A DNA stretch of 43,776 nucleotides from a virus. The notes under the pieces were generated by a model. It saw nothing but the letters and a program-made list of their open reading frames with translations. It was not told where the DNA came from and did no database searches. Shown piece by piece: positions 16,339 through 23,620 of this stretch (its first letter is position 1; the number at the start of each line of letters is the position of its first letter). The position numbers and the translations under genes were made by a program. The DNA lies in the IMG/VR virus record IMGVR_UViG_3300010354_000171, positions 1 through 43,776 of that record; one strand, given 5' to 3'.

Positions 16339-16558
16339 AGGTTTCTACAGCTAATGTTAATCCCATTAGACATCCTTCCATTTTTAATAGATCTGCAGAA
16401 AGTTCCTGTCGTTTTGAAAAGTCTATAGAAGTAATGCCGTACGGATTTAATTTTACATTTTGAAATTCTTTTTCTAATTGATCTAACTCTTCAACGGTTT
16501 TATTTTTTTGCACTTCTACAGCAGCTATTTTATCCAATAATTTTTGTTTATATTCCAT
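16310..16558 (-). CDS. Small coiled-coil protein of unknown function (82 aa)
   Basis: Residues 1-36 form a strong heptad-type helix (MEYKQKLLDKIAAVEVQKNK, then VEELDQLEKEFQN), followed by LNPYGITSIDF and a second helix (LLKMEGCLMGLTLAVETYDEF). An AAGGAAAT lies just before the ATG on the minus strand, supporting translation. It lies between the DUF6065-like gene and an oxygenase and overlaps the latter by 29 nt, so it is part of the operon. It could be a scaffold or subunit for the neighbouring enzymes, but that is only inference. Confidence 0.62.
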   Translation of the reverse strand: MEYKQKLLDKIAAVEVQKNKTVEELDQLEKEFQNVKLNPYGITSIDFSKRQELSADLLKMEGCLMGLTLAVETYDEFGNKPN

Positions 16559-16560
16559 AA

Positions 16561-17361
16561 TTATTTCCTTTTTGAATATGCTTTCAGGATTTTTGACAAT
16601 CTATTTAACCTTGAGGATAAAGAGTCAGTCTTCAATATGACACAGTTTGAAGCATATACCCATGCTCTTTCTCTAACCCAATCTTCGCTAGTTGCTTCAT
16701 CGATCGTTACATCAAAATTTGAAATAGACAAATAATCTCTACTTATAGGAATCAAGTGGCACAGCGGTGTTCCTGCTTTAACTAATGTTTCCCCTTTTCG
16801 GCTATTCCAAAATAATTGTACGTTAAGGTTGTAACCATATCTACTATCTAATATACCTGTAGCTGAAAAAAATCTATTTTCATTGTTATAATGTACGGGC
16901 AGGATTAAAAATACAATATCGTCGGAAGCCTCTACACGCCACGGTGTTTCAATTTTTACAATTGAACTCAACACTTCGTCAGGGTCATCTAATAGGCAAG
17001 TAGTTTGATTGGGGCCGTGTACGGCTGACACATACCTAGCCACGTCCGGTGGATATTCTGGTCCTGTTTTGAACCTCCAAGGTTCTCGCCAATCATATGA
17101 TATACCCATGTTGTCTACTTTTATGACAAAATCTGCAGGTGCAGGAACAATATAACCTGATGATGTTAATTTAAGAATGCCAGGACAATTTTTAGTAGAC
17201 ATTACATTTGGATCTTGAGGCCATGATCTATATTTTCTTGTAAGTTGTTTAGACGGATAAATTGGAAATAGTGACGATACCCCAGGTTCCATGGAATAAA
17301 ATCTTATCCAAGATTTCTTTTTGTAAAATCTACTAAACAATTTTTTACAGAGAGAACTCAT
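16561..17361 (-). CDS. DUF6065-like protein
   Basis: A 266 aa protein that I tentatively place in DUF6065 by its pattern: IRFYSMEPGVSSLFPIYPS (about 19-37), NCPGILKLTSSGYIVPAPADF (59-78), a central ETPWRVEASDD (138-148), TGILDSRYGYNLNVQLFW (168-185) and AGTPLCHLIPISRD (196-209). Function is unknown; the beta-rich, Trp- and Pro-rich composition suggests a binding or small barrel domain. The gene overlaps the end of halogenase 4 by 17 nt, implying tight co-expression with that enzyme. Partnership with the halogenase or an oxygenase is inferred from context. Confidence 0.55.
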   Translation of the reverse strand: MSSLCKKLFSRFYKKKSWIRFYSMEPGVSSLFPIYPSKQLTRKYRSWPQDPNVMSTKNCPGILKLTSSGYIVPAPADFVIKVDNMGISYDWREPWRFKTGPEYPPDVARYVSAVHGPNQTTCLLDDPDEVLSSIVKIETPWRVEASDDIVFLILPVHYNNENRFFSATGILDSRYGYNLNVQLFWNSRKGETLVKAGTPLCHLIPISRDYLSISNFDVTIDEATSEDWVRERAWVYASNCVILKTDSLSSRLNRLSKILKAYSKRK

Positions 17362-18949
17362 CTTTGCCGCCGTAAATATTGTCTTTAAGGAATTGATAGT
17401 GGCTTGGACAACTCTTTACATAATCAATAACAAAATCTCTATACTGTTCATAACTTCTACGTGCAATATTAATTTCTTGGGTTTTCAAACCAGTCCAATC
17501 CTTGTAATAAACTAAAGACTTAGTAGCCATAGGCCTTAGGCCTTGACCTGCTGCAATATAAGCCGCGCCCTGTGCATCGGGAGGGTATACTTGATTGGAT
17601 GTAACATTTCCTATTAGATTAGCGAATCCGCCATGAGTAACTAAAAAGTCATTTATCATGTCCGGAGAATATTCATTAATTTGTGTACACCAACGCCAAT
17701 ACGGAGTATCCGTTCGTTGACTAAATGCATAATGCATGGCTACAAAATCTCTGAATCCAGTTACTTCTTTGTCTACTGCTAAATTGAATCCATCTTTTTC
17801 TATTCTTGAGACAAAACCGTTTCTACGATTTAAAATTTCCACCAATTTAATAATATTTTCATGTGTGGTCAGAAGTCCTGTAGATTCTAAAGGTTCAACA
17901 AATCCGTAACTTAAACCAACACCTACCACATTTTCAACCCACGCTCTGCGTCTTTTGCCGTGTGCTATTTTAACTAAAAACATTTCAGCTTCTTCTGCAC
18001 GTTTTTTATCAGACTTGGCTAAGTGGTTTCTAAACTCTTTTTGCGCATCTTCTGGGGTGGTAAATCTGCTAGAAAATACATATCCAGTACCAATTCTGTT
18101 CCATAAAGGAATATTCCATACCCATCCGTTGCCTAAAGCATGACAATCGGTGACATTATGCATTTCATTTTCTCTGTCTACATAAGGTATGCGGCAGGCC
18201 CAAGCCATATCGTTGGCTAGTTGGTCTTTAAAAGGAACAAATTGTGAACCCATCCATTGTTCTAATAGAATCGATTTAAATCCTGTACAATCTATCCATA
18301 GATCGGATTTTAATTCGGTGCCGTCTTCTGTAAGAATCTGAGTCAGTCTTCCTAAGTGATCTTTTTTAAAACTATGAACATCGCCCTTTAAATGTTTAAC
18401 ACCGTTTGGAATTGCAATTTTATCTTTTAAATATTGTCCAAACAATGTTGCGTCCAGGTGATATGCTGTATCATATCTAAATTTATAATTGCGTAAGACT
18501 CCGTGTTCGTCTCGTGTTTGTCGATTGTACTTGGCCAGCATTGTGTTCCCAGTACAAAAAAATTCTGCAAAACTTTCTGGACCATATTCTTCCGGAAACA
18601 TGGCAGCTAAATCATTCCACGTTTGTAAACCATTTGGCTTATCTGTGAAATCAAAACCTGGCCCAAACGGATATTCAAATGATTCACCTTGGCCTACCCT
18701 AAAATTTGTAAATCTTATACTATTTTTATAGGTAGCGTTACAAGCTGCCATCCAATCTTCATCTTTCAAATCTAGAATATGTAAAAACTTATTAATATGC
18801 CCCAATGTGCTTTCGCCTACACCTATAGTTTTAACAATCGATGATTCAATTAATGTAACTTCGAGGTGAGGGCATAATTTAGATAAGGCCGCTGCTGTCA
18901 TCCAGCCTGAAGAACCGCCGCCTACAATTGTAACTGTCTTTATATGCAT
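17345..18949 (-). CDS. Flavin-dependent (tryptophan-type) halogenase 4, most PrnA/RebH-like
   Basis: A 534 aa halogenase with the most canonical motif set in the window: GGGSSG at 10-15, GVGEST at 43-48, WMAACNATYKNSIRFTNF with catalytic K75, an intact WVWNIP at 276-281, and EPLEST at 352-357, keeping the Glu-Ser pair of PrnA/RebH. Length matches the family (about 510-540 aa). The conserved family tail is present (FVAMHYAFSQRTDTPYWRW, AAYIAAGQGLRPM). The viral halogenase VirX1 of cyanophage Syn10 shows that phage members can be active, with iodide preferred. It starts the main minus operon; no flavin reductase lies nearby, so reduced FAD must come from the host or from elsewhere in the genome. 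Confidence 0.9.
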   Translation of the reverse strand: MHIKTVTIVGGGSSGWMTAAALSKLCPHLEVTLIESSIVKTIGVGESTLGHINKFLHILDLKDEDWMAACNATYKNSIRFTNFRVGQGESFEYPFGPGFDFTDKPNGLQTWNDLAAMFPEEYGPESFAEFFCTGNTMLAKYNRQTRDEHGVLRNYKFRYDTAYHLDATLFGQYLKDKIAIPNGVKHLKGDVHSFKKDHLGRLTQILTEDGTELKSDLWIDCTGFKSILLEQWMGSQFVPFKDQLANDMAWACRIPYVDRENEMHNVTDCHALGNGWVWNIPLWNRIGTGYVFSSRFTTPEDAQKEFRNHLAKSDKKRAEEAEMFLVKIAHGKRRRAWVENVVGVGLSYGFVEPLESTGLLTTHENIIKLVEILNRRNGFVSRIEKDGFNLAVDKEVTGFRDFVAMHYAFSQRTDTPYWRWCTQINEYSPDMINDFLVTHGGFANLIGNVTSNQVYPPDAQGAAYIAAGQGLRPMATKSLVYYKDWTGLKTQEINIARRSYEQYRDFVIDYVKSCPSHYQFLKDNIYGGKDEFSL

Positions 18950-18992
18950 ATATTATTTCCTTAGCAGATTATTTAGTGTCAGTTTTTTACGT

Positions 18993-19583
18993 TTATATAT
19001 TTTCCGTAAGATTAAACGCCATAGACACCCTAGGCTCGTCGTTTTTATGTGGATAAACTCCATGTCTAATATTACTTCTAAATATTATGAGCTGACCCTC
19101 TATTGGGGTATACACCGCTGAAGTTTGATTTAAGGTCGTTTCTATAGATGTTTTTATAGGTCGCATTTCGTGATATAGCAGAGGATTTTCAAATACTAGT
19201 TTACCACTGTATTCTGGTACTTTAACATAATAAATTGCACTAAAATCAAATCCCGTATGGATATGCGGTTCTTGAAAATCTTCTCTATAGTATGTATTCA
19301 TCCAACCTTGACTAATTTTATAATTTAATTTGCTATTAAATTGTCTAGAAAAAATAGTGGTTTCTTGTTCAACCCAATGTAAAAAATCAGTAACTGTTTG
19401 TGATTTTATTTTCAATATATCTACAAAGTTTGTTAGATGTTGCTTGTGCCAATAAGGCCAGATGTCGCATCTGTCTGCTACGGCAACGTTTGGAGAAATT
19501 AAATTTGATAGTTCTTGTTTTAATACATCTTTTTGACTGTAATTAGATGTATAGACACCTATTGGAAACCAGTAATCAATCAT
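18993..19583 (-). CDS. 2OG-Fe(II) oxygenase-like protein (TIGR02466 type)
   Basis: A 196 aa protein. I choose the ATG at 19583 (MIDYWFPIGVYTS) because the longer GTG start at 19610 would lie inside the terminator hairpin just upstream. Motifs: SQGWMNTYYREDFQEPHIHTG (H107, H109), SAIYYVKVPEYSGKLVFENP, GQLIIFRSNIRHGVYPHKND (H174) and PRVSMAFNL (R185). The proline usual before the last metal His is replaced (IIFRS rather than LFPS). It is the first gene of the island after the fibre locus, separated from halogenase 4 by 43 bases. Confidence 0.75.
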   Translation of the reverse strand: MIDYWFPIGVYTSNYSQKDVLKQELSNLISPNVAVADRCDIWPYWHKQHLTNFVDILKIKSQTVTDFLHWVEQETTIFSRQFNSKLNYKISQGWMNTYYREDFQEPHIHTGFDFSAIYYVKVPEYSGKLVFENPLLYHEMRPIKTSIETTLNQTSAVYTPIEGQLIIFRSNIRHGVYPHKNDEPRVSMAFNLTENI

Positions 19584-19604
19584 ACCGATATTTAATTCGT
19601 AAAA

Positions 19605-19632
19605 AAACACCCTATCCTAAAATAGGGTGTTT
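19605..19632 (-). terminator. Rho-independent terminator
   Basis: A perfect 11-bp inverted repeat (AAACACCCTAT / ATAGGGTGTTT) with a 6-base loop. On the minus strand the stem runs into a T tract (As at 19601-19607 on the plus strand), the expected layout for stopping minus transcripts after the gene at 19654. It separates the tail fibre operon from the oxidative island. On the plus strand the following bases are less T-rich, so the terminator is mainly directional. Confidence 0.85.
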
Positions 19633-19653
19633 ATAAGATTTTTACTTGTTAGT

Positions 19654-20154
19654 TTAAGCTTTGTAACCTTTCCAACCGGGATATCTAACCCATGCTGGCA
19701 TTGCCATAGTTGATGGTCGGCAAGGTTTATCTACTGAAGGTTCTGAAGTAAGAGCTTCTCTTTGTAGGTATTCTTCGGTAAAGACCACAGGATCAGGTTC
19801 TGGAGCTGGCTTTTCAATCAGTGTTTTAATTGTTTGGATGTGTTGGAACCAATCACCGGAAGTGTCTAGTTGTCCTTTTTGCCTAATATCATGATAGATT
19901 AAGTCTAACTGCTCTTCAATTTTTCCGTAGGCTACCTTTCTAGCCACACGATTATCTGTATAAGGAGCATCTCTTTCTACCCATACCATTTCGCCTTTGG
20001 ACGGACTCCATTCTAGGGTCCATTCTCTTTGAATGTTATCAGGTGCATCTACCCATGCTATAGTAGCATCTGGACCTTCGTAAATTTGAAAATCTTCACC
20101 TGGATCAACTACTTGTTGAACATATCCTTGATATACCACTAATGCTTTTTTCAT
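19654..20154 (-). CDS. Small phage structural or fibre-associated protein
   Basis: A 166 aa protein. Residues 1-75 look like a small beta domain (LVVYQGYVQQVV, ATIAWVDAPD, REWTLEWSPSKGEMVWVERD). The middle RKVAYGKIEEQLDLIYHDI followed by SGDWFQHIQTIKTL matches the 'Y.SIGEQLD.LYHD ... W..HI..VK' module that recurs in tail-associated proteins of marine T4-like phages. A proline- and glutamate-rich linker and a YPGWKGYKA tail follow. Last gene of the fibre operon, just before the terminator. A fibre-chaperone or tip role is possible but not shown. Confidence 0.6.
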   Translation of the reverse strand: MKKALVVYQGYVQQVVDPGEDFQIYEGPDATIAWVDAPDNIQREWTLEWSPSKGEMVWVERDAPYTDNRVARKVAYGKIEEQLDLIYHDIRQKGQLDTSGDWFQHIQTIKTLIEKPAPEPDPVVFTEEYLQREALTSEPSVDKPCRPSTMAMPAWVRYPGWKGYKA

Positions 20155-20169
20155 TTTTCTTCCTCAAAC

Positions 20170-21030
20170 TTATTTAAATTCTTCTACAACAACTATTCCA
20201 GGACGACCGTCTGATCCTCTATTGCTGTGAAAATAACCACCTGTACCGCCAGTGCCTGGTGCTGCATGTCCTTGATGGTTATGTGTGAAGTTGCCGCCTT
20301 GTGGGTGACCGCTGGGTGCAGCGCCTCCAAAGTGTGTGGCACCACCCATACCAAAGCTATGATGGTGATCGCCGCCGCTACCTTGATATAAATTAAGATT
20401 ACCGCCGGATCCAGTGCCACTTACACCGCCGCAATGTTGCGCCTGTCGATTGGCTCCGTGACCGCCTCCGGCGCTACAGAACCCGCCAAAGCTTGTTGTA
20501 GTTCCGTCACCACCTGCACCAGCGTACCAAGTTCCGCCGCCTCCACTACCAACGGTAACAGTAACGCTTGAAGTACCAGTTACATCAATAATTCTTTCTG
20601 AGTAGCCGCCTGCGCCACCGCTTTCCCCGTGACCAGATCCACCGCCACCTCCAGCCACCAATTTTACTCTAATAAATCTTACTCCGCTTGGACGACTCCA
20701 AGTGGATGTTCCTGCACTTGTAAATACCTGCATACCGCTAAAACCTATGGCTCTGTATTCTAATGCGTTATTAGAAGAATTAGTAATTAAAACTGTATTG
20801 GCCGCACCAACTGATGTTAATCCGGTACCTCCTTGAGCCACACCCACAGAACCTGTTGTTACTGTAGATGTTAGGTTAACTGATCCTGTGGAAAATTTTG
20901 TACTTGAAACAGCAAGATTAGCTATGTCAGCAGTTGGAACTGTTCTACTTGCTAAATTGGCATTTACCAAAGTTGCATTTGTAATGGCAGCGTCTGGTAA
21001 ATTTTTTAATGTTTGATAATTGAACGGCAT
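20170..21030 (-). CDS. Glycine-rich tail fibre/adhesin-like protein 1
   Basis: A 286 aa protein in three parts: a short conserved start (MPFNYQTLKN), a repetitive fibre-like segment ending VAQGGTGLTSVGAANTVL, and a glycine-rich domain from about residue 100 (FTSAGTSTWSRPSGVRFIRV followed by GGGGGSGHG) to the end (NRGSDGRPGIVVV). This resembles the Gly-rich domain of many tail fibres; polyglycine helix packing is known in phage adhesins such as S16 gp38. The segment DHHHSFGMGGATHFGGAAPSG is the most variable between the three tandem paralogues and is histidine-rich. Likely a receptor-contacting tip component, by inference. Confidence 0.78.
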   Translation of the reverse strand: MPFNYQTLKNLPDAAITNATLVNANLASRTVPTADIANLAVSSTKFSTGSVNLTSTVTTGSVGVAQGGTGLTSVGAANTVLITNSSNNALEYRAIGFSGMQVFTSAGTSTWSRPSGVRFIRVKLVAGGGGGSGHGESGGAGGYSERIIDVTGTSSVTVTVGSGGGGTWYAGAGGDGTTTSFGGFCSAGGGHGANRQAQHCGGVSGTGSGGNLNLYQGSGGDHHHSFGMGGATHFGGAAPSGHPQGGNFTHNHQGHAAPGTGGTGGYFHSNRGSDGRPGIVVVEEFK

Positions 21031-21045
21031 TTTTAATTCTCGCTA

Positions 21046-21909
21046 TTAGAAATATTCATATACAACAACTATTCCTGGGCGGCCGTCAGATCCCCTATTA
21101 CTATTAAAGTATCCCGATGTTCCACCGGTGCCCGGTGCGGAGTGCCCTTGATGGTTGTGAGCGAAATTGCCTCCATTTGGGTGTCCTGCCGGTGCCGCAC
21201 CTCCAAAATATGTTGATCCGCCCATGCCTGTTGATCTTTGTTCGTGGCCGCCGCCGCTGCCTTGACGCATATTAAGATCGCCACCGGAACCCACACCACT
21301 TAAACCGCCATTATGCTGATTATGTCTGTTGGCTCCGTGTCCGCCGCTGGCACTCATAAAACCGCCAAAGCTGGAGGTTCCGCCGTCGCCTCCTGGACCA
21401 GAATAGTAAGTGCCGCCACCACCGCCTGCTATTGTAACTGTAACGCTTGAAGTGCTGGTTACATCGATGATTCTTTCTGAGTAGCCGCCGGCTGCACCAC
21501 TTTCTCCGTGGCCTGAACCGCCACCACCTCCACCTACTACTATAACATGAACAAATCGTACACCCGAAGGTCTTGACCATGTAAATGAGCCGGCGCTGGT
21601 ATATACCTGCATACTTCTAATACCAGTGCTTCTAAAAGTATAACCGTTATTGGCATCGTTGACACCTAAAATAAGATCAGCACCTGCAAAAGAACTTAAT
21701 CCTGTTCCGCCAGCCGCTGCCGAGATAGAGCCTGTTACTTTTGATCCAGCTAAATTTACAGATGCAGTTCCTAATTCGTTTGCAGTAATGCTTGCATCTA
21801 ACAAGTTCGTACTGGTTATAGAATCAACAGCTAGATCTGATCCAGTTATTGTATTGGCTACGAACGAACCTGTTACTAAATTTTTAAGTGATTGATAATC
21901 AAAAGGCAT
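21046..21909 (-). CDS. Glycine-rich tail fibre/adhesin-like protein 2
   Basis: A 287 aa paralogue of the flanking genes, with the same MPFDYQSLKN start, a GGTGLSSFAGADLIL linker and a glycine-rich C-terminal domain (YTSAGSFTWSRPSGVRFVHV, then GGGGGGSGHGESG) ending NRGSDGRPGIVVV. It differs from copy 1 mainly in the N-terminal repeat segment and in a loop reading GGGHEQRSTGMGGSTYFGG, where copy 1 has HHHS. This pattern of a conserved frame with changed exposed loops is typical of receptor-binding parts. The 15-base spacing to the next gene suggests one transcript. Confidence 0.78.
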   Translation of the reverse strand: MPFDYQSLKNLVTGSFVANTITGSDLAVDSITSTNLLDASITANELGTASVNLAGSKVTGSISAAAGGTGLSSFAGADLILGVNDANNGYTFRSTGIRSMQVYTSAGSFTWSRPSGVRFVHVIVVGGGGGGSGHGESGAAGGYSERIIDVTSTSSVTVTIAGGGGGTYYSGPGGDGGTSSFGGFMSASGGHGANRHNQHNGGLSGVGSGGDLNMRQGSGGGHEQRSTGMGGSTYFGGAAPAGHPNGGNFAHNHQGHSAPGTGGTSGYFNSNRGSDGRPGIVVVYEYF

Positions 21910-21920
21910 ATTTTATTCTC

Positions 21921-22772
21921 TTAATAATAGTTAGTAACAATTATAATCCCCGGGCGACCATCAGTTCCTCTATAGCTATGGAAGTGTGCTCCACCGCCGC
22001 CGGCTCCTAAAGCAGAATAATCATTGTGATTATGACCAAACTGTCCCCCATTAGGATAGTTGCTAGCAGTACCTCCACCAAAGAAACTTTCGGCTACCGA
22101 CGAGCTGTCTCTAGCATGGTGACTATAACCGCCGCCAGTATGAATATTTAAATTGCCGCCGGAACCCACGCCACTTACACCGCCGCTATGTTGATTTTGA
22201 CGATTAGCACCATGGCCGCCGCTGGCGCTTACGTAAGGCCCAAAGCTGGAGGCGTTTCCGTTACCAGCAGCACCGGAATAGTAAGTACCACCACCGCCTG
22301 TGCCTACAGTAATACCAACAGAAGAAATACCAGTCACATTTAAAAATAATTCTGCATATCCACCAGCAGCACCACCTTCTCCGTGGCCGCCGCCTCCGCC
22401 GCCGGCTCCGTTTACTTGAACTTTGACATATTTGACGCCTGCTGGTCTAGTCCACGTGTTATTACTTGTATAAACGTTAATGCTGGCAATACCATGTAAC
22501 TGTTGACTTAATGCTGATCCGTCGCTTTGAAGTGCTCTTCCTGCACCAGAAAATCCAGCAACACCTAATCCGCCTCTACTGGCTGGTAAAGTTCCTGTAA
22601 CTATTGTTCCACCTAAGTTAATCGCAGAGTTGGCTATTTTCGCTTCGGTAACGCTGCCTAACTGTAACCTGTCTCCGTTTACAGTATTTGTGGCAAATTT
22701 ACCTGCAGAAATAGTGTTATCTACTACAGAATCTGTTGTGTAATTTTTAAGTGTTTGATAGTTAAATGGCAT
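21921..22772 (-). CDS. Glycine-rich tail fibre/adhesin-like protein 3, most divergent
   Basis: A 283 aa third copy in the tandem array. It keeps MPFNYQTLKN, YTSNNTWTRPAGVKYVKV, a long glycine run near residue 130 (GAGGGGGGHGEGG), SASGGHGANRQNQH and the TDGRPGIIIV end. The variable region is more changed (GGYSHHARDSSSVAESFFGG) and the tail is TNYY. The copy order and spacing (11-15 bases) indicate tandem duplication. Whether all three copies are in the same particle, or serve different receptors, cannot be read from the sequence. Confidence 0.78.
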   Translation of the reverse strand: MPFNYQTLKNYTTDSVVDNTISAGKFATNTVNGDRLQLGSVTEAKIANSAINLGGTIVTGTLPASRGGLGVAGFSGAGRALQSDGSALSQQLHGIASINVYTSNNTWTRPAGVKYVKVQVNGAGGGGGGHGEGGAAGGYAELFLNVTGISSVGITVGTGGGGTYYSGAAGNGNASSFGPYVSASGGHGANRQNQHSGGVSGVGSGGNLNIHTGGGYSHHARDSSSVAESFFGGGTASNYPNGGQFGHNHNDYSALGAGGGGAHFHSYRGTDGRPGIIIVTNYY

Positions 22773-22785
22773 TGTTAGTTAATCC

Positions 22786-23253
22786 TTAAATTACTTCTAG
22801 TAACCAGCCTCTTGTCACATCAAAATAAATTAACGCAAATGCTGCACCATTAGTACTTACTGTCATAGTATCTAGTTGTCTTTGTATTCTATGACCGTTA
22901 TTACCGATAGTTAAGTTATTAGTGCCAAATGTTCCTGCTAAATCATAAATTGCAATTCTGTCTCCCTGTCTAGGAGTTAGAGGCAACGTTAATGTAACTG
23001 CACCTCCAGACGTATTGACAAAGTATGTGTGATTAGAACCCATAGTTTGAGAGGTGCTTACTGTAACGTTTGGATATCCGTAAAGAATGTGCCAATAGCT
23101 GCCCGACCAAACTTCCATTTGATTCACATCTGTGTTGTAATATGTAACACCTGCTTGAGCAGCGGCCAATGTTGGTCGAGAAGCCGTAGGCCCAGAAAGT
23201 TGGGTTGGGTTCGGTCCGTTCGAAGTAATACCTATTCTTGATTGTCTGCCCAT
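22786..23253 (-). CDS. Fibre-like virion protein with W-module and beta domain
   Basis: A 155 aa protein. Residues 15-60 contain TASRPTLAAAQAGVTYYNTD followed by QMEVWSGSYWHIL, a frequent module of phage fibre proteins (a 'new text, W-G-xx-W' strand pair also seen in the proteins at 37570 and 39878). The rest is a beta domain (TLTLPLTPRQGDRIAIYDLA, NNLTIGNNGHRI) common in tail-associated proteins. Its position between the glycine-rich genes and the giant fibre supports a virion role. Exact place in the particle unknown. Confidence 0.62.
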   Translation of the reverse strand: MGRQSRIGITSNGPNPTQLSGPTASRPTLAAAQAGVTYYNTDVNQMEVWSGSYWHILYGYPNVTVSTSQTMGSNHTYFVNTSGGAVTLTLPLTPRQGDRIAIYDLAGTFGTNNLTIGNNGHRIQRQLDTMTVSTNGAAFALIYFDVTRGWLLEVI

Positions 23254-23265
23254 TGTTGTGTTTCC

Positions 23266-23592
23266 TTATAGTGTTGATGTTTCAATACCATAGGCAACTG
23301 CGCTAACGTTAGCTGCGCTTGATCTTACGACCAAAAATCTGCCTAATGTTCTGTCCATCACTATACCAGTTCGTTCTAAAACACCGTTGGCAGTGATCTG
23401 GCTGTCAAACTCGATGAATTCTGAGTTCAATGGAGTAGCTGCTGCGGCCACTGCCACACGAACCGTAATGTTCGATGTTGACCTGTTGCAAACGCTCAAT
23501 GTAACAACACTGAAGGTGTCTGCAGGACATTCGTAAACTGTTGTATTTGTTGTTGCTGCTAAATCTGCAACACCTAGTCTTCCCGTTGCCAT
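23266..23592 (-). CDS. Small beta-sandwich virion-type protein
   Basis: A 108 aa, all-beta, Ser/Thr/Ala/Val-rich protein (VVTLSVCNRSTSNITVRVAVA, then RFLVVRSSAANVSAVAYGIE). It resembles in length and strand order the proteins at 37233-37565 and 40474-40809, so three probable paralogues punctuate the fibre locus. The pattern 'NxxxxxTxxxV...I.P...ERTG' hints at a small collar or fibre-coupling domain. No enzyme motif is visible. An AGGAG lies just upstream of the start on the minus strand. Confidence 0.58.
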   Translation of the reverse strand: MATGRLGVADLAATTNTTVYECPADTFSVVTLSVCNRSTSNITVRVAVAAAATPLNSEFIEFDSQITANGVLERTGIVMDRTLGRFLVVRSSAANVSAVAYGIETSTL

Positions 23593-23620
23593 AAAATAAT
23601 TCTCCTTTGTATATTTAACC

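Noticed and set aside
19583-19610. Longer start (GTG at 19608-19610) for the oxygenase at 18993
   Set aside because: It would lie inside the arm of a perfect terminator hairpin, and the family start pattern fits the ATG at 19583.
21320-21580. Alternate-frame Arg/Trp-rich ORF across a glycine-rich gene
   Set aside because: It follows from the GC-rich glycine codons on the real frame; there is no ribosome site or conserved motif.
20170-22772. Diversity-generating retroelement acting on the glycine-rich tip genes
   Set aside because: No reverse transcriptase, template repeat or adenine-biased substitution pattern was seen in the window; ordinary duplication explains the copies.
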